From: Pseudomonas sp. S06B 330
GTDB taxonomy: Bacteria; Pseudomonadota; Gammaproteobacteria; Pseudomonadales; Pseudomonadaceae
Direction of reading: 5' to 3'
Length of the DNA stretch: 64,000 bases
Assembly: GCF_002845275.2 (NCBI RefSeq)
Contig: NZ_CP088149.1
Location: 1,608,501-1,672,500 of the forward strand
Positions 10,178-18,521 of this stretch are shown piece by piece (positions within the stretch are counted from its first letter, which is position 1; each line of letters opens with the position of its first letter). The notes beneath the pieces were generated by a model. It did not search any database. It saw nothing but the letters and a program-made list of their open reading frames with translations, and was not told the origin of the DNA. The position numbers were made by a program, and so were the translations under genes.

Positions 10178-11359
10178 TTATGTTGATCGGTATGACGAAT
10201 TGATTTGTATGGTACGGGCTGGCCTTGGTCGCATAAATCTTAATTCTATATAGCGATACGAAAGAGCGCCAAATATTGCTGTCGCCAGTAGTGATGCCGA
10301 TGCTGAAATTATTAGTTGATCTGTAGGGGAGTTGATGTGTTTTTTTGCTGAGAGCACAATCATTGGGTACAGTGGCAAGTGCCAGATGTATAAGCTGTAA
10401 CTTGAGCGACCGATCGCGGTAAATGGTTTGCTTTCAAGTGCTCGTATTGTTGCTGATGCTTGGCTTGAGTTTATTATGGAATAAATAACCATGGCTACAG
10501 ACAGGGCAATCAATGTATAGCCAAATATCTGAAGCCAAGGAATGGCTTTAAATAGTACGTCGCTTTTTGTTATCTTGTACAAGATTCCTAATAGAACTAA
10601 GATCCCTATCAGCCCAATGAGGGGTGGGAGCTTTGATCCTTTGCATTCCTTCAGGGTTGCCAGGAAAACACCACAAGCAAGCGCATCACCTCTGCATGTC
10701 GTGAATGCATATATAGCGTTGTCGAAATTTTCATGCCCTATATAGATAAGGGTTACTCTCGATGCGATGGCTATGATGATTGCCAGGATCGCAATGTTTC
10801 GAGCAGATCTTATTAGGATCATCGCAATAGGGAAAGTTATGTAGAAGTGCCACTCCACTGCCAGAGACCAGAAGTGAACCAGCGTGAAGCCTGGCCCGCC
10901 TAGCGGTGACCGCTCGCCCCAGACTGTTGGTATGTTTGATGACAGTGTCCATATTGAATACTGGTTTTCTACGATTTTACTTTCTGGGTAGAAGATTAAC
11001 GACAGGCTCAAGAATGTTATGGCACATACTGCATACGTTGGTATTAGTCTGAGAAATCTCTTTTTTATGAATTTAGCATAGCCGCCTGTTGAACTTATTG
11101 GGTTTTTGATGAGTGTTGTTGCTATTAGGTAGCCGGATATAACAAAAAAAATATCAACCCCGATCCAACCAATAGAAAAAATTTTCCCTAATGTCTCTCC
11201 AATAAGACCAGTCGAACTGAATGCATCTGGAAAAAACGATGCATAGTGAAAAAATATAACAAGAGCTACGGATACTGCTCTCACGCCATCTAGGCCGGGT
11301 ATGTAGTTTATTTTGTTGGATTCCAAAGAACTCTCGCCACTCGTGCCCATGGACTGCAT
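10178..11359 (-). CDS. Acyltransferase-3 family O-acyltransferase (third copy, minus strand)
   Basis: This 393-residue membrane protein of the OafA/YrhL group has IPGLDGVRAVSVALVIFFHY at about residues 20-40 (Arg...His pair), GWIGVDIFFVISGYLIATTL, FIKKRFLRLIPTYAVC, HFWSLAVEWHFYITFP and IGRSSYSLYIWHLPLYPMIV. The motifs RFLRLIPTY and WSLAVEWHFY are typical of true O-acetyltransferases of O-antigen. It lies opposite to the rest of the locus, between the dead and intact comEA-like copies, so it looks like a later insertion. Several nearby in-frame Met codons make the start uncertain by a few residues. Its composition is AT-rich like the locus. Confidence 0.88.
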   Translation of the reverse strand: MQSMGTSGESSLESNKINYIPGLDGVRAVSVALVIFFHYASFFPDAFSSTGLIGETLGKIFSIGWIGVDIFFVISGYLIATTLIKNPISSTGGYAKFIKKRFLRLIPTYAVCAITFLSLSLIFYPESKIVENQYSIWTLSSNIPTVWGERSPLGGPGFTLVHFWSLAVEWHFYITFPIAMILIRSARNIAILAIIIAIASRVTLIYIGHENFDNAIYAFTTCRGDALACGVFLATLKECKGSKLPPLIGLIGILVLLGILYKITKSDVLFKAIPWLQIFGYTLIALSVAMVIYSIINSSQASATIRALESKPFTAIGRSSYSLYIWHLPLYPMIVLSAKKHINSPTDQLIISASASLLATAIFGALSYRYIELRFMRPRPARTIQINSSYRST

Positions 11360-11834
11360 TCTCAGATTCAGATAATCAAAACGGGCATTCTATCCAACAC
11401 TCGTCACAGAGCGGGTTTATTTTTGTCTGTGCTCAACCGGACTATGGCTCTCTACAAGATCGACAGCTGGGTGCGGGTAGCCGCGTTTCTGGGTCAGGTC
11501 GGGCACGCATCTGGCTAGGTGCGCAAACTGGTCGAAAACCTGAACGTTGGTCTCATATTCTGGGCGCTGCGCGCCCGGCGGATAGCACAAGTGGTGACCG
11601 ACTTCGGCCCTCAGGGATCGCTCAATCAGGTCCTTCTTGAGCGGCGCAGAGGCATCCCAATAGCTTCAGCGGTCATCGCCCCGTCGGCGAGCTGCTAAGC
11701 AGCTCTTTCGGGATTTTCGGCAGTTCTCGAAGTGCTTGGCACGCGGGTTTCTTTTTTGTTGGCTTACATACACCTCTTGCTCATGTTATGCCCGAACACA
11801 AAATTTCTGCCCCCCCACTCCCAACCCTCCGTCC
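11360..11834. other. Non-coding stretch with decayed sequence between acyltransferase and comEA repeat
   Basis: No intact gene was found in 475 bases. The part from about 11558 to 11656 reads on the minus strand as a transposase fragment (listed separately). The same frame continues without a stop to about 11430 but is not recognised. From 11720 to 11834 the sequence is C-rich and unremarkable up to the right copy of the direct repeat. Confidence 0.5.
11558..11656 (-). pseudogene. Relic of an IS256-type transposase N-terminal region
   Basis: Read on the minus strand, one frame gives DASAPLKKDLIERSLRAEVG followed by HHLCYPPGAQRPE. This resembles the PLLKxLIExALxAEMxxHLGY segment near the N-terminus of IS256-family transposases, including the PPGAQRPE-like continuation. 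The frame is closed by a stop just upstream and the downstream residues do not match what I know of the family, so only a fragment remains. The identification is by eye. Confidence 0.45.
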
Positions 11835-12290
11835 GATTCAGTAACGATTCCCCCACCCCCCACCATTTGACTCCCCCCCAACCCGTTCTAAATTTCAAAG
11901 GCAGCCAAGGAAAAGCTGCCTTCGCAACCACCTAGGAGTCTTAACCCATGCGCAACACCGTCCTGTCCTACCTGCTCCTCCCTCTGTTCGCCAGTGCCTC
12001 CTTCTCATTAAGTGCAGCACCCGCCGCTGACCCAGTTGTAGCCCCGGTGGCGGTCGTCGCGGCACAACACCCTGTCGCCCGCCTGGACCTGAACACCGCC
12101 GACGCTCCAACCCTGCAATCCACCCTGACGGGCATCGGCAAAACCCGAGCTGAAGCCATCGTCGCCTATCGCGAAGAACACGGAGCCTTCGCTTCAGTGG
12201 ATGAATTGCTGGAGATCAAGGGCATCGGCAAGGCGCTACTCGACCGCAACCGCGACCGGCTCACCGTTAACTAGCGCTCCCATAGAGGCC
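11835..12290 (+). repeat. Right copy of the ~440-bp direct repeat (intact comEA-like gene)
   Basis: This is the direct-repeat partner of 9638-10075, in the same orientation, including the untranslated upstream part beginning GATTCAGTAACGATT. The distance between copies is about 2.2 kb. Confidence 0.9.
11948..12274 (+). CDS. ComEA-like helix-hairpin-helix protein, secreted
   Basis: This 108-residue protein has a signal peptide (hydrophobic SYLLLPLFASASFSL, Ala-rich cleavage region near residue 24) and a C-terminal ComEA-type domain of two helix-hairpin-helix motifs: LDLNTADAPTLQ, LTGIGKTRAEAIVAYREEHG and LLEIKGIGKALLDRN. ComEA proteins bind DNA in the periplasm during uptake in competent bacteria. 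In Pseudomonas such small copies commonly sit near the polysaccharide locus and their role is not established. TAGGAG lies about 10 bases upstream of the ATG. A decayed duplicate lies 2.2 kb to the left. Confidence 0.88.
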   Translation: MRNTVLSYLLLPLFASASFSLSAAPAADPVVAPVAVVAAQHPVARLDLNTADAPTLQSTLTGIGKTRAEAIVAYREEHGAFASVDELLEIKGIGKALLDRNRDRLTVN

Positions 12291-12313
12291 GGTCACTGAC
12301 CGGCCTTCTTGTT
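12286..12313 (+). terminator. Rho-independent terminator after the comEA-like gene
   Basis: AGGCCGGTCA directly followed by CTGACCGGCCT forms a strong stem, then TCTTGTTT. It closes the polysaccharide/comEA transcription unit. Confidence 0.8.
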
Positions 12314-12417
12314 TGGGGAGTGCCTTTGGTCAGTCGGATTTGTATAAATATTACGTTGGTAATATTTTCTCTTGGGCAGGCTCATCCGTCCTCAGCCAGT
12401 CCCCGGAGATCACCGCT

Positions 12418-13212
12418 ATGTCAGCTTCCACGCTAACCCCCACCGCACTCATCACCGGCGCTTCTTCCGGCATCGGTGCAGTCTATGCCGAACGATTGGC
12501 CGCCCGTGGCCACGATGTATTGTTGGTCGCGCGTGACCGGCAGCGGCTCGAAGCCCTGGCCGCAGATCTGCAAGCCCGCCATGGCGTCAATGTCGAGGTT
12601 CTGGCGGCGGATCTTTCGCAGCCCAAAGACCTGTCCCACGTCGAGCAACGTCTACGCACTGATCAGAGTATTGGGGTGCTGGTCAACAATGCCGGTATCG
12701 CCATGCACGGCACGTTGGCCGAGGCGACACCAGAGCAAATTGATGCCTTGGTGGCGCTCAATATTGTCGCCGTTACACGCCTGGCTTCAGCTGCGGCCGC
12801 CCAGTTCGGCAAAGCAGGTCGCGGCACCATTATTAACCTGGCATCGGTGGTGGCCTTGGCACCGGAGATGTTCAATGCTGTTTACAGTGCCAGCAAAGCG
12901 TACGTATTGAGTCTCACCCAGACACTGCACGGCGAGCTGAGGGACAAAGGCGTACAAGTGCAAGCGGTGCTGCCTGGCGTAACCCGCACCGAAATCTGGG
13001 AACGCTCTGGGCTGGATGTCGCCCATATCGATCCACGGATGGTGATGGAAGTGGGGGAGATGGTCGATGCCGCGCTGAGTGGGCTGGACAGCAAGGAGTT
13101 GGTGACGATTCCGTCATTGCCCAACGCTGCAGATTGGCAGGCGTTGATTACGGCGCGCGATGCGCTGGGGCCGAATTTGTCGCGCAGTTCAGCCGCAGCA
13201 CGCTATAAGTGA
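12418..13212 (+). CDS. SDR-family oxidoreductase
   Basis: This 264-residue classical short-chain dehydrogenase/reductase has an N-terminal cofactor motif (TGASSGIGAVYA), NNAGIAM near residue 87, a catalytic Ser in NLASVVALAP (about 141) and the YSASK motif (Tyr about 154, Lys about 158). Arg in LLVARD after beta-2 suggests NADP(H). The frame runs upstream to 12313, but ATG 12418 has GGAG 9 bases upstream and starts just before the cofactor fold. Substrate is unknown; it resembles the DltE/YqjQ-like group of general dehydrogenases. It stands alone between the comEA terminator and the DUF2897 gene. Confidence 0.88.
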   Translation: MSASTLTPTALITGASSGIGAVYAERLAARGHDVLLVARDRQRLEALAADLQARHGVNVEVLAADLSQPKDLSHVEQRLRTDQSIGVLVNNAGIAMHGTLAEATPEQIDALVALNIVAVTRLASAAAAQFGKAGRGTIINLASVVALAPEMFNAVYSASKAYVLSLTQTLHGELRDKGVQVQAVLPGVTRTEIWERSGLDVAHIDPRMVMEVGEMVDAALSGLDSKELVTIPSLPNAADWQALITARDALGPNLSRSSAAARYK

Positions 13213-13242
13213 TGCTTTAGGTGGAGCGGGGAACGCGTGGGC

Positions 13243-13410
13243 TCAGCGGTCTTGCGCATCCTTGGCATCCATCTCTGCGTTGCGCTCATGCACGCGCTTG
13301 AGCTGTTCCTCGGTCAGGGGCAGCTTTTTTGCGGTATCACGTAGCAGCATCAGGCCACCCACGATGGAGCCTATTGCGAGCACCATTATCAACCAGGCAT
13401 ACCAAGGCAT
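13243..13410 (-). CDS. Small membrane protein, DUF2897 family
   Basis: The minus strand encodes a 55-residue peptide with an N-terminal membrane helix (WYAWLIMVLAIGSIVGGLML), then a charged tail with LPLTEEQLKRVHERNAEMDA. This matches my recollection of the Pseudomonas DUF2897 proteins encoded next to pyrF. GGAG lies 6-9 bases upstream of the ATG. Function unknown. It is convergent with the SDR gene and divergent from pyrF. Confidence 0.8.
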   Translation of the reverse strand: MPWYAWLIMVLAIGSIVGGLMLLRDTAKKLPLTEEQLKRVHERNAEMDAKDAQDR

Positions 13411-13589
13411 GTTGTTCTCCTATGAGCGGCGAATGATGCCGCTCCTGTAAATTGGAACCGTTCCATCATTCAGTGGTTCAATTATAGGTGCGGCGCCACC
13501 GGCGGGCCAATTCGCGATCATTGGCCCCCAACAATCCGTTACATCGTTTACAATGCGCGCCGTTCAAGACTTGCCAAGAGACCCGCCTC

Positions 13590-14291
13590 ATGTCCGCCTG
13601 CCAGACGCCCATCATCGTCGCCCTGGATTTCCCTACCCGTGACGCCGCCCTGAAGCTGGCGGATCAGCTCGATCCGACCCTGTGCCGGGTCAAAGTTGGC
13701 AAGGAGCTGTTCACCAGCAGCGCATCGGGGATTGTCGAAACCCTGGTCGAGAAGGGCTTCGAGGTGTTCCTCGATCTGAAATTCCACGATATTCCCAACA
13801 CTACGGCCATGGCGGTTAAAGCCGCGGCAGAAATGGGTGTGTGGATGGTCAACGTGCATTGCTCCGGCGGTCTGCGCATGATGTCCGCGTGCCGTGAGGT
13901 GCTGGCCAAGCGCAGTGGCCCGCAGCCGTTGCTGATCGGTGTAACGGTGCTGACCAGCATGGAGCGTGAGGACCTGGCCGGTATCGGTCTGGATATCGAG
14001 CCGCAAGAGCAGGTGCTGCGTCTGGCGGCACTGGCCGAGAAGGCCGGGATGGACGGCTTGGTGTGTTCGGCACTGGAAGCGCCAGCGTTGAAGGCGGCGC
14101 ATCCGTCGCTACAACTGGTGACGCCAGGCATTCGCCCGGCGGGCAGTGCGCAGGACGACCAGCGTCGTATCCTGACCCCACGCCAGGCCCTGGACGCCGG
14201 TTCCGATTACCTGGTGATCGGTCGCCCGATCAGCCAAGCCGTCGATCCGGCGCAGGCCTTGGCGGCGGTGGTAGCCGAAATCCGCGCCTGA
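13590..14291 (+). CDS. pyrF: Orotidine 5'-phosphate decarboxylase
   Basis: PyrF makes UMP from OMP in the last step of pyrimidine synthesis. The 233 residues carry the catalytic Asp-Lys-Asp array: [10 protein letters not shown] at the N-terminus, [22 protein letters not shown] (the family signature), then [34 protein letters not shown] and the phosphate-binding YLVIGRPIS near the end. The frame opens at 13488, but ATG 13590 gives the family's usual length and N-terminus. It is divergent from the DUF2897 gene. Confidence 0.97.
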   Translation: MSACQTPIIVALDFPTRDAALKLADQLDPTLCRVKVGKELFTSSASGIVETLVEKGFEVFLDLKFHDIPNTTAMAVKAAAEMGVWMVNVHCSGGLRMMSACREVLAKRSGPQPLLIGVTVLTSMEREDLAGIGLDIEPQEQVLRLAALAEKAGMDGLVCSALEAPALKAAHPSLQLVTPGIRPAGSAQDDQRRILTPRQALDAGSDYLVIGRPISQAVDPAQALAAVVAEIRA

Positions 14292-14296
14292 AGAGG

Positions 14297-15301
14297 TTAG
14301 ACCTTCAGCACCAGCTTGCCGAAATTTTCCCCGCTGAACAGCTTCAATAGCGTCTCGGGGAAAGTTTCCAGCCCTTCCACTACATCTTCCTTGCTTTTCA
14401 CTTTGCCGCTTGCCAGCCAGCCGGCAATCTCTTGTGCGGCCTTGCCGTAGTTGGCGGCATGGTCCATGACCACGAAGCCTTCCATCCGCGCACGGTTGAC
14501 CAGCAATGACAGGTAGTTGGCTGGGCCTTTGACCGCCTGTTTGTTGTTGTACTGGCTGATGGCGCCGCAGATCACGACGCGCGCTTTAAAGTTTAAGCGG
14601 CTGAGTACGGCATCAAGGATGTCGCCACCCACGTTGTCGAAGTACACGTCGACGCCTTTTGGGCATTCGCGCTTAAGACCTTCCAGGACATCGTCGGCCT
14701 TGTAGTCGATGACGCCGTCAAAGCCCAGTTCATCCTTCAAGTACTGACATTTCTCGGCGCCGCCGGCGATACCGACGACCCGGCAGCCTTTGAGCTTGGC
14801 AATCTGCCCGGCAATGCTGCCCACCGCACCGGCGGCACCGGAGATCACCACGGTTTCACCTTCTTTCGGCGCGCCGACGTCGAGCAGGGCAAAGTAGGCG
14901 GTCATGCCGGTCATGCCCAGGGCAGACAGGTAGCGCGGCAGCGGTGCCAGTTTTGGATCGATCTTGTAGAAGCCCTGCGGCTCACCAACAAAGTAGTCCT
15001 GCACGCCGAGGGCGCCATTGATGTGGTCGCCGACGGCAAAACCGGGGTGTTTCGAGGCGATCACTTCGCCCACGCCCAACGCGCGCATCACTTGGCCAAG
15101 CCCCACTGGCGGGATATAGGACTTGCCTTCGTTCATCCAGCCGCGCATGGCTGGGTCCAGGGACAGATACAGATTTCTCACCAGCACCTGACCTTCGCCG
15201 GGTTCGCTCACCGGTACCTGTTCGAAGGTGAAGTCGTCACGGCTGACTGCTCCGATTGGACGTTTGCTGAGCAGGAAGCGGCGGTTGCTCTGTGCAGTCA
15301 T
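14297..15301 (-). CDS. Zinc-independent NADP-dependent oxidoreductase (MDR superfamily, CurA-like)
   Basis: This 334-residue medium-chain reductase is of the leukotriene B4 dehydrogenase/CurA/YncB type, which reduces the C=C bond of enones with NADPH. Visible segments are SLDPAMRGWMNE near residue 50, the GMTGMTAYFALLDVGAP helix, the nucleotide motif VISGAAGAVGSIAGQIAK, VVGIAGGAEKC, YFDNVGGDILDAVL, and the C-terminal LFSGENFGKLVLKV. The frame reaches back to 15475, but ATG 15301 gives the normal family length and start (MTAQSNRRFLL). It converges tail-to-tail with pyrF and is divergent from the SDR gene at 15533. Confidence 0.92.
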   Translation of the reverse strand: MTAQSNRRFLLSKRPIGAVSRDDFTFEQVPVSEPGEGQVLVRNLYLSLDPAMRGWMNEGKSYIPPVGLGQVMRALGVGEVIASKHPGFAVGDHINGALGVQDYFVGEPQGFYKIDPKLAPLPRYLSALGMTGMTAYFALLDVGAPKEGETVVISGAAGAVGSIAGQIAKLKGCRVVGIAGGAEKCQYLKDELGFDGVIDYKADDVLEGLKRECPKGVDVYFDNVGGDILDAVLSRLNFKARVVICGAISQYNNKQAVKGPANYLSLLVNRARMEGFVVMDHAANYGKAAQEIAGWLASGKVKSKEDVVEGLETFPETLLKLFSGENFGKLVLKV

Positions 15302-15532
15302 GACAGCGGCTCTCGTGTAAAGGGCAAAGAGTGTTGATAGACCCTCCCTGGCATTCAGGCAAGGTTTACCCAATTGGCGAATGCAATGCGATCCATAAAG
15401 GTGATTGAGCGCTAGCTGCATAATCACCTGCAGCGATAACCCTTCAACCGGCCTCCTGATGATGCTGCCCATCACGGCAATTGCCTGCCTAGACTCCAGG
15501 CCACTGACCTCACTTTGTTGCAGGAGCTAGCG

Positions 15533-16294
15533 ATGAGCATGAGTTTTTCTGGCCAGGTTGCCTTGGTCACCGGGGGCGCAGCAGGTATTGGCCGGGCGAC
15601 GGCGCTGGCCTTTGCGGCTGAAGGTTTGCAGGTGGTGGTGGCAGACCTCGACGCTGTCGGCGGCGAAGCCACGGTCGAAGTGATCCGCGCGGCAGGCGGT
15701 GAGGCACTGTTCATCGCTTGTAATGTCACCCGTGAGGCCGACGTGCAGCAGCTGCTGGCACGCACTGTCGAGGCCTATGGGCGGCTGGACTATGCCTTCA
15801 ACAACGCCGGTATCGAAATCGAGCAGGGCCGTCTGGCCGAAGGCAGCGAAGCGGAGTTCGACGCGATCATGGGCGTCAACGTCAAGGGCGTGTGGCTGTG
15901 CATGAAACACCAGCTACCGTTACTCCTGGCCCAGGGCGGTGGTGCGATCGTCAACACCGCGTCAGTGGCCGGGCTGGGCGCCGCACCGAAGATGAGTATC
16001 TACAGCGCCTCCAAGCATGCGGTGATCGGCCTGACCAAGTCAGCGGCGATTGAGTACGCCAAAAAGAAAATCCGTGTCAATGCCGTGTGCCCGGCGGTAA
16101 TCGACACCGACATGTTCCGCCGCGCTTACGAGGCCGATCCGCGTAAAGCCGAGTTTGCTGCAGCCATGCATCCAGTTGGGCGCATCGGTAAGGTCGAGGA
16201 AATTGCCAGCGCCGTCCTCTATCTGTGTAGTGATGGCGCCGCGTTTACCACCGGTCAAGCCTTGGCGGTCGATGGCGGGGCGACGGCGATCTGA
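15533..16294 (+). CDS. SDR-family dehydrogenase
   Basis: This 253-residue classical SDR has TGGAAGIGRATALAFA near residue 14 and VVVADLD (Asp after beta-2, suggesting NAD(H)). NNAGIE follows, then the catalytic Ser in NTASVAGLG (about 144), the YSASKHAVIGLTKSAAIEYA signature (Tyr about 158, Lys about 162), and a C-terminal GQALAVDGGATA. CAGGAG lies 7-12 bases before the ATG chosen. This group includes glucose/ribitol-type and 3-oxoacyl-type dehydrogenases, so the substrate is not fixed. It is divergent from the CurA-like reductase and tail-to-tail with the kinase-like gene, with a 1-base gap. Confidence 0.9.
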   Translation: MSMSFSGQVALVTGGAAGIGRATALAFAAEGLQVVVADLDAVGGEATVEVIRAAGGEALFIACNVTREADVQQLLARTVEAYGRLDYAFNNAGIEIEQGRLAEGSEAEFDAIMGVNVKGVWLCMKHQLPLLLAQGGGAIVNTASVAGLGAAPKMSIYSASKHAVIGLTKSAAIEYAKKKIRVNAVCPAVIDTDMFRRAYEADPRKAEFAAAMHPVGRIGKVEEIASAVLYLCSDGAAFTTGQALAVDGGATAI

Positions 16295-16295
16295 T

Positions 16296-17135
16296 CTACC
16301 AGCGCGACTGCAATTTGCCTTCAAGAAACACGGCACGTCGGTCTTTACGGCCGATGTGTTCATGTTTGCTCAACTGATAGCAGTGCTGGAAGCGTGCGCG
16401 GTCGATATCGGCATAGTGCCCCAATGCGGCATCGACCAGTTCGTCGTAGCGCGCTTCGGTGATAAATCGGTAGATTTCCCGGTGGTAAAAGAAGCCGAAC
16501 TGAAAGCCGAGGGTCTCGCTGAGGAAGGCCGTGGGCCGGCAGAAGCAGTTTTCCAGGTCGATGGCCTGCGCTGGGCCTGGGAGCTCGTCCGGCATCATCA
16601 CGTTGGCGGCCCACAGGTCCATATGGCTGATGCCTTGCTGGTGCAGCGAGTGCAGGAGCTCAAAGGCGCTGGAGATTAAGGTCTCGACCTGCAGCGGCTG
16701 AGCATTTACCCATCTCCAGCCGTCGGTGTGGCCGGTGAGCAATTGGGTGATGATGTAGAAGTCATCCATCAAGCCCAGTCGATCTTTGGTGTAGCCAAAG
16801 CCGATCAGCGGCGCGACACGGGCACCGCGTTTGTGCGCTTCGGCAGTGTTGACCAGCTCTTCAATCATCCAGTCATTGAGGTTCTGGCGTTTAGCGCCAC
16901 CGAAGGCCACGCGCAGCTTTTTCTTCAGCGACTCCAGCGGATGGCGTTTGGTGAACAAGGCGCTTTGCGTGCAATCCAGGGGGGCGCTGATGCGGTCACT
17001 TGAGCGCTTTTGCTCGACCAGGCGCTGCAAGGCCTGAGTGGTGAAGGTGGCGGGGGCGGACTTGAAGTGTAATGTGGAGCGACGGTGGTTGAGCGTAAAG
17101 GAAAACTCGTTGACCAAATCCTTGCATCCGCCCAC
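16296..17135 (-). CDS. Lipopolysaccharide-kinase-like protein (InaA/Kdo kinase family)
   Basis: This 279-residue protein has protein-kinase-like fold signatures: SHMDLWAANVMM near residue 190 (catalytic-loop HxDxxxxN) and QAIDLENCF near 212 (DFG position). It belongs with the Kdo/LPS core kinases (WaaP, InaA). It may phosphorylate LPS core sugars, but it is remote from any core-LPS genes here. The start is probably the GTG at 17133-17135, with only a weak AGAGA site upstream, so a slightly later start is possible. Confidence 0.8.
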   Translation of the reverse strand: MGGCKDLVNEFSFTLNHRRSTLHFKSAPATFTTQALQRLVEQKRSSDRISAPLDCTQSALFTKRHPLESLKKKLRVAFGGAKRQNLNDWMIEELVNTAEAHKRGARVAPLIGFGYTKDRLGLMDDFYIITQLLTGHTDGWRWVNAQPLQVETLISSAFELLHSLHQQGISHMDLWAANVMMPDELPGPAQAIDLENCFCRPTAFLSETLGFQFGFFYHREIYRFITEARYDELVDAALGHYADIDRARFQHCYQLSKHEHIGRKDRRAVFLEGKLQSRW

Positions 17136-17243
17136 AGTTCGCGTCTCTATATGTCAAAATGCCATCGTCAAATAACTGTAACATTTTCAGGGCGTTTATA
17201 CATTTTCTTTCACCGCCGTTGATGCACCCAAGTCACTGATTTG

Positions 17244-18407
17244 TCAGGGAACCATTGGCTGAATGGGCAACTGTCGGCAGTGTTGAAACAAGCGGGCGCC
17301 AAGCAATACGCAGCCGAGCAGCAAGCCGGCAGCGAATACCAGTAAGGCAACCCTGGCACCCAGGTGGTCGGCCAGCAGCCCGGTAAAGATCACCGGCAGG
17401 CTGAAGCCCAGGTAAGCGAGCAGAAAGAATCCTGCGCTGGCGCGGGTTTTCTCCGTACCTGCCAGCAGGTTCACGGCTGACAGTCCTCCCAGATAAACAA
17501 ATCCATAGCAGGCGCTGCTGGCCGCCACGGTGCCCAGCAGCACCGCCACAAGCTGACCACTGTCGGCACCCCAGGCCAGCAGGGCATAGCTGCACGGCAA
17601 GATCATCAAACCGACCAGGGTCGCTTTGGCCGGTTCCAGGCGTCGGGCCAACGGTTGGAATAACAAGCCACAGCTGATCACGCAGAAGGTTGAGAAACCC
17701 GACCAGCTGGCCAAGTCATGCTGCTTCAGGATCGAGGGCAGCAAGGCGATCACCAGGCCGACGCAGGCCCAGGCCAGCAGTATTGCCAAACCATAGACCA
17801 GGCTGCCTGTGGGGTAGAAGGGCAGGCGCAGCCATGCGCCTTGCCTGTCGCCGCCTCGGTCCGGAAGGCGCCAGACCGCCAGTAAGGCCAGGCTGGCGAG
17901 CAGCAGATGCAGGTAGAAGCTCTCTGGAGCCAACGTCGGCCCGCGTAACAGAAACAGGCTAGTCAGTGCAGCGCCGAGACCAAAGCCCAGCGACGTGCTG
18001 GCGGTGACCCAGGTGGCGGCGCGCGAGCTGTCGTTGTTGGCCATCAGCTCGCTCATGTAAGCGGTGCCCGTCGCCGAAGCGAGGGCGGTACCAAGCCCGA
18101 GCAGCAAGCGGGCAAGCCCCAGTGTCTCCAGGGTTGGCGCCAGCAGCATCAATACGGTGGCCAGCATCGACAAGGACAGGGCAAGCATAATCAGCGGCCG
18201 CCGCCCGATCCGGTCCGCCAGGCCGCCGAGCAGCAACAGCACGGGGATCACGCCGACAACATAAGCCGAAAAAGCCACCGCCGTGGCCGCCGCGCCTCGT
18301 CCAGAAAGCTCGGCATAGGCGCCATACAGCGGCGCCTGCAGGTTGACCGCGAAAGTGATCAGGCACAGGGCAAAGGCCAGTAGGGCAGGGGAACACGGGT
18401 TGGGCAT
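17244..18407 (-). CDS. MFS transporter
   Basis: This 387-residue protein has about twelve membrane segments and the MFS loop motif GGLADRIGRRPLIMLAL after helix 2. It belongs to the DHA1-like drug/metabolite efflux type. The start at 18407 has AAGGAG 8 bases upstream; the longer frame to 18461 lacks one. It is divergently transcribed from a MocR-type regulator with 114 bases between the starts, so the regulator probably controls it, and the exported compound may be an amine or amino-acid derivative. That last point is inference. Confidence 0.9.
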   Translation of the reverse strand: MPNPCSPALLAFALCLITFAVNLQAPLYGAYAELSGRGAAATAVAFSAYVVGVIPVLLLLGGLADRIGRRPLIMLALSLSMLATVLMLLAPTLETLGLARLLLGLGTALASATGTAYMSELMANNDSSRAATWVTASTSLGFGLGAALTSLFLLRGPTLAPESFYLHLLLASLALLAVWRLPDRGGDRQGAWLRLPFYPTGSLVYGLAILLAWACVGLVIALLPSILKQHDLASWSGFSTFCVISCGLLFQPLARRLEPAKATLVGLMILPCSYALLAWGADSGQLVAVLLGTVAASSACYGFVYLGGLSAVNLLAGTEKTRASAGFFLLAYLGFSLPVIFTGLLADHLGARVALLVFAAGLLLGCVLLGARLFQHCRQLPIQPMVP

Positions 18408-18450
18408 GGAACGGCTCCTTGTCGATGCCGCGACTATCCGGCGATCACCC

Positions 18451-18468
18451 AAGGCGCACAAGGCACAC
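18451..18468. promoter_or_regulatory. Direct repeat in the MFS/MocR divergent promoter
   Basis: AAGGCGCAC (18451-18459) is followed immediately by AAGGCACAC (18460-18468). MocR regulators commonly bind short direct repeats in the divergent region beside their own gene, so this is a plausible operator. Assignment is inference. Confidence 0.35.
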
Positions 18469-18521
18469 TACGCGCGGATTTGTGATTAACTGTTTGAACA
18501 AAATCAACGAACACTTTGCCC

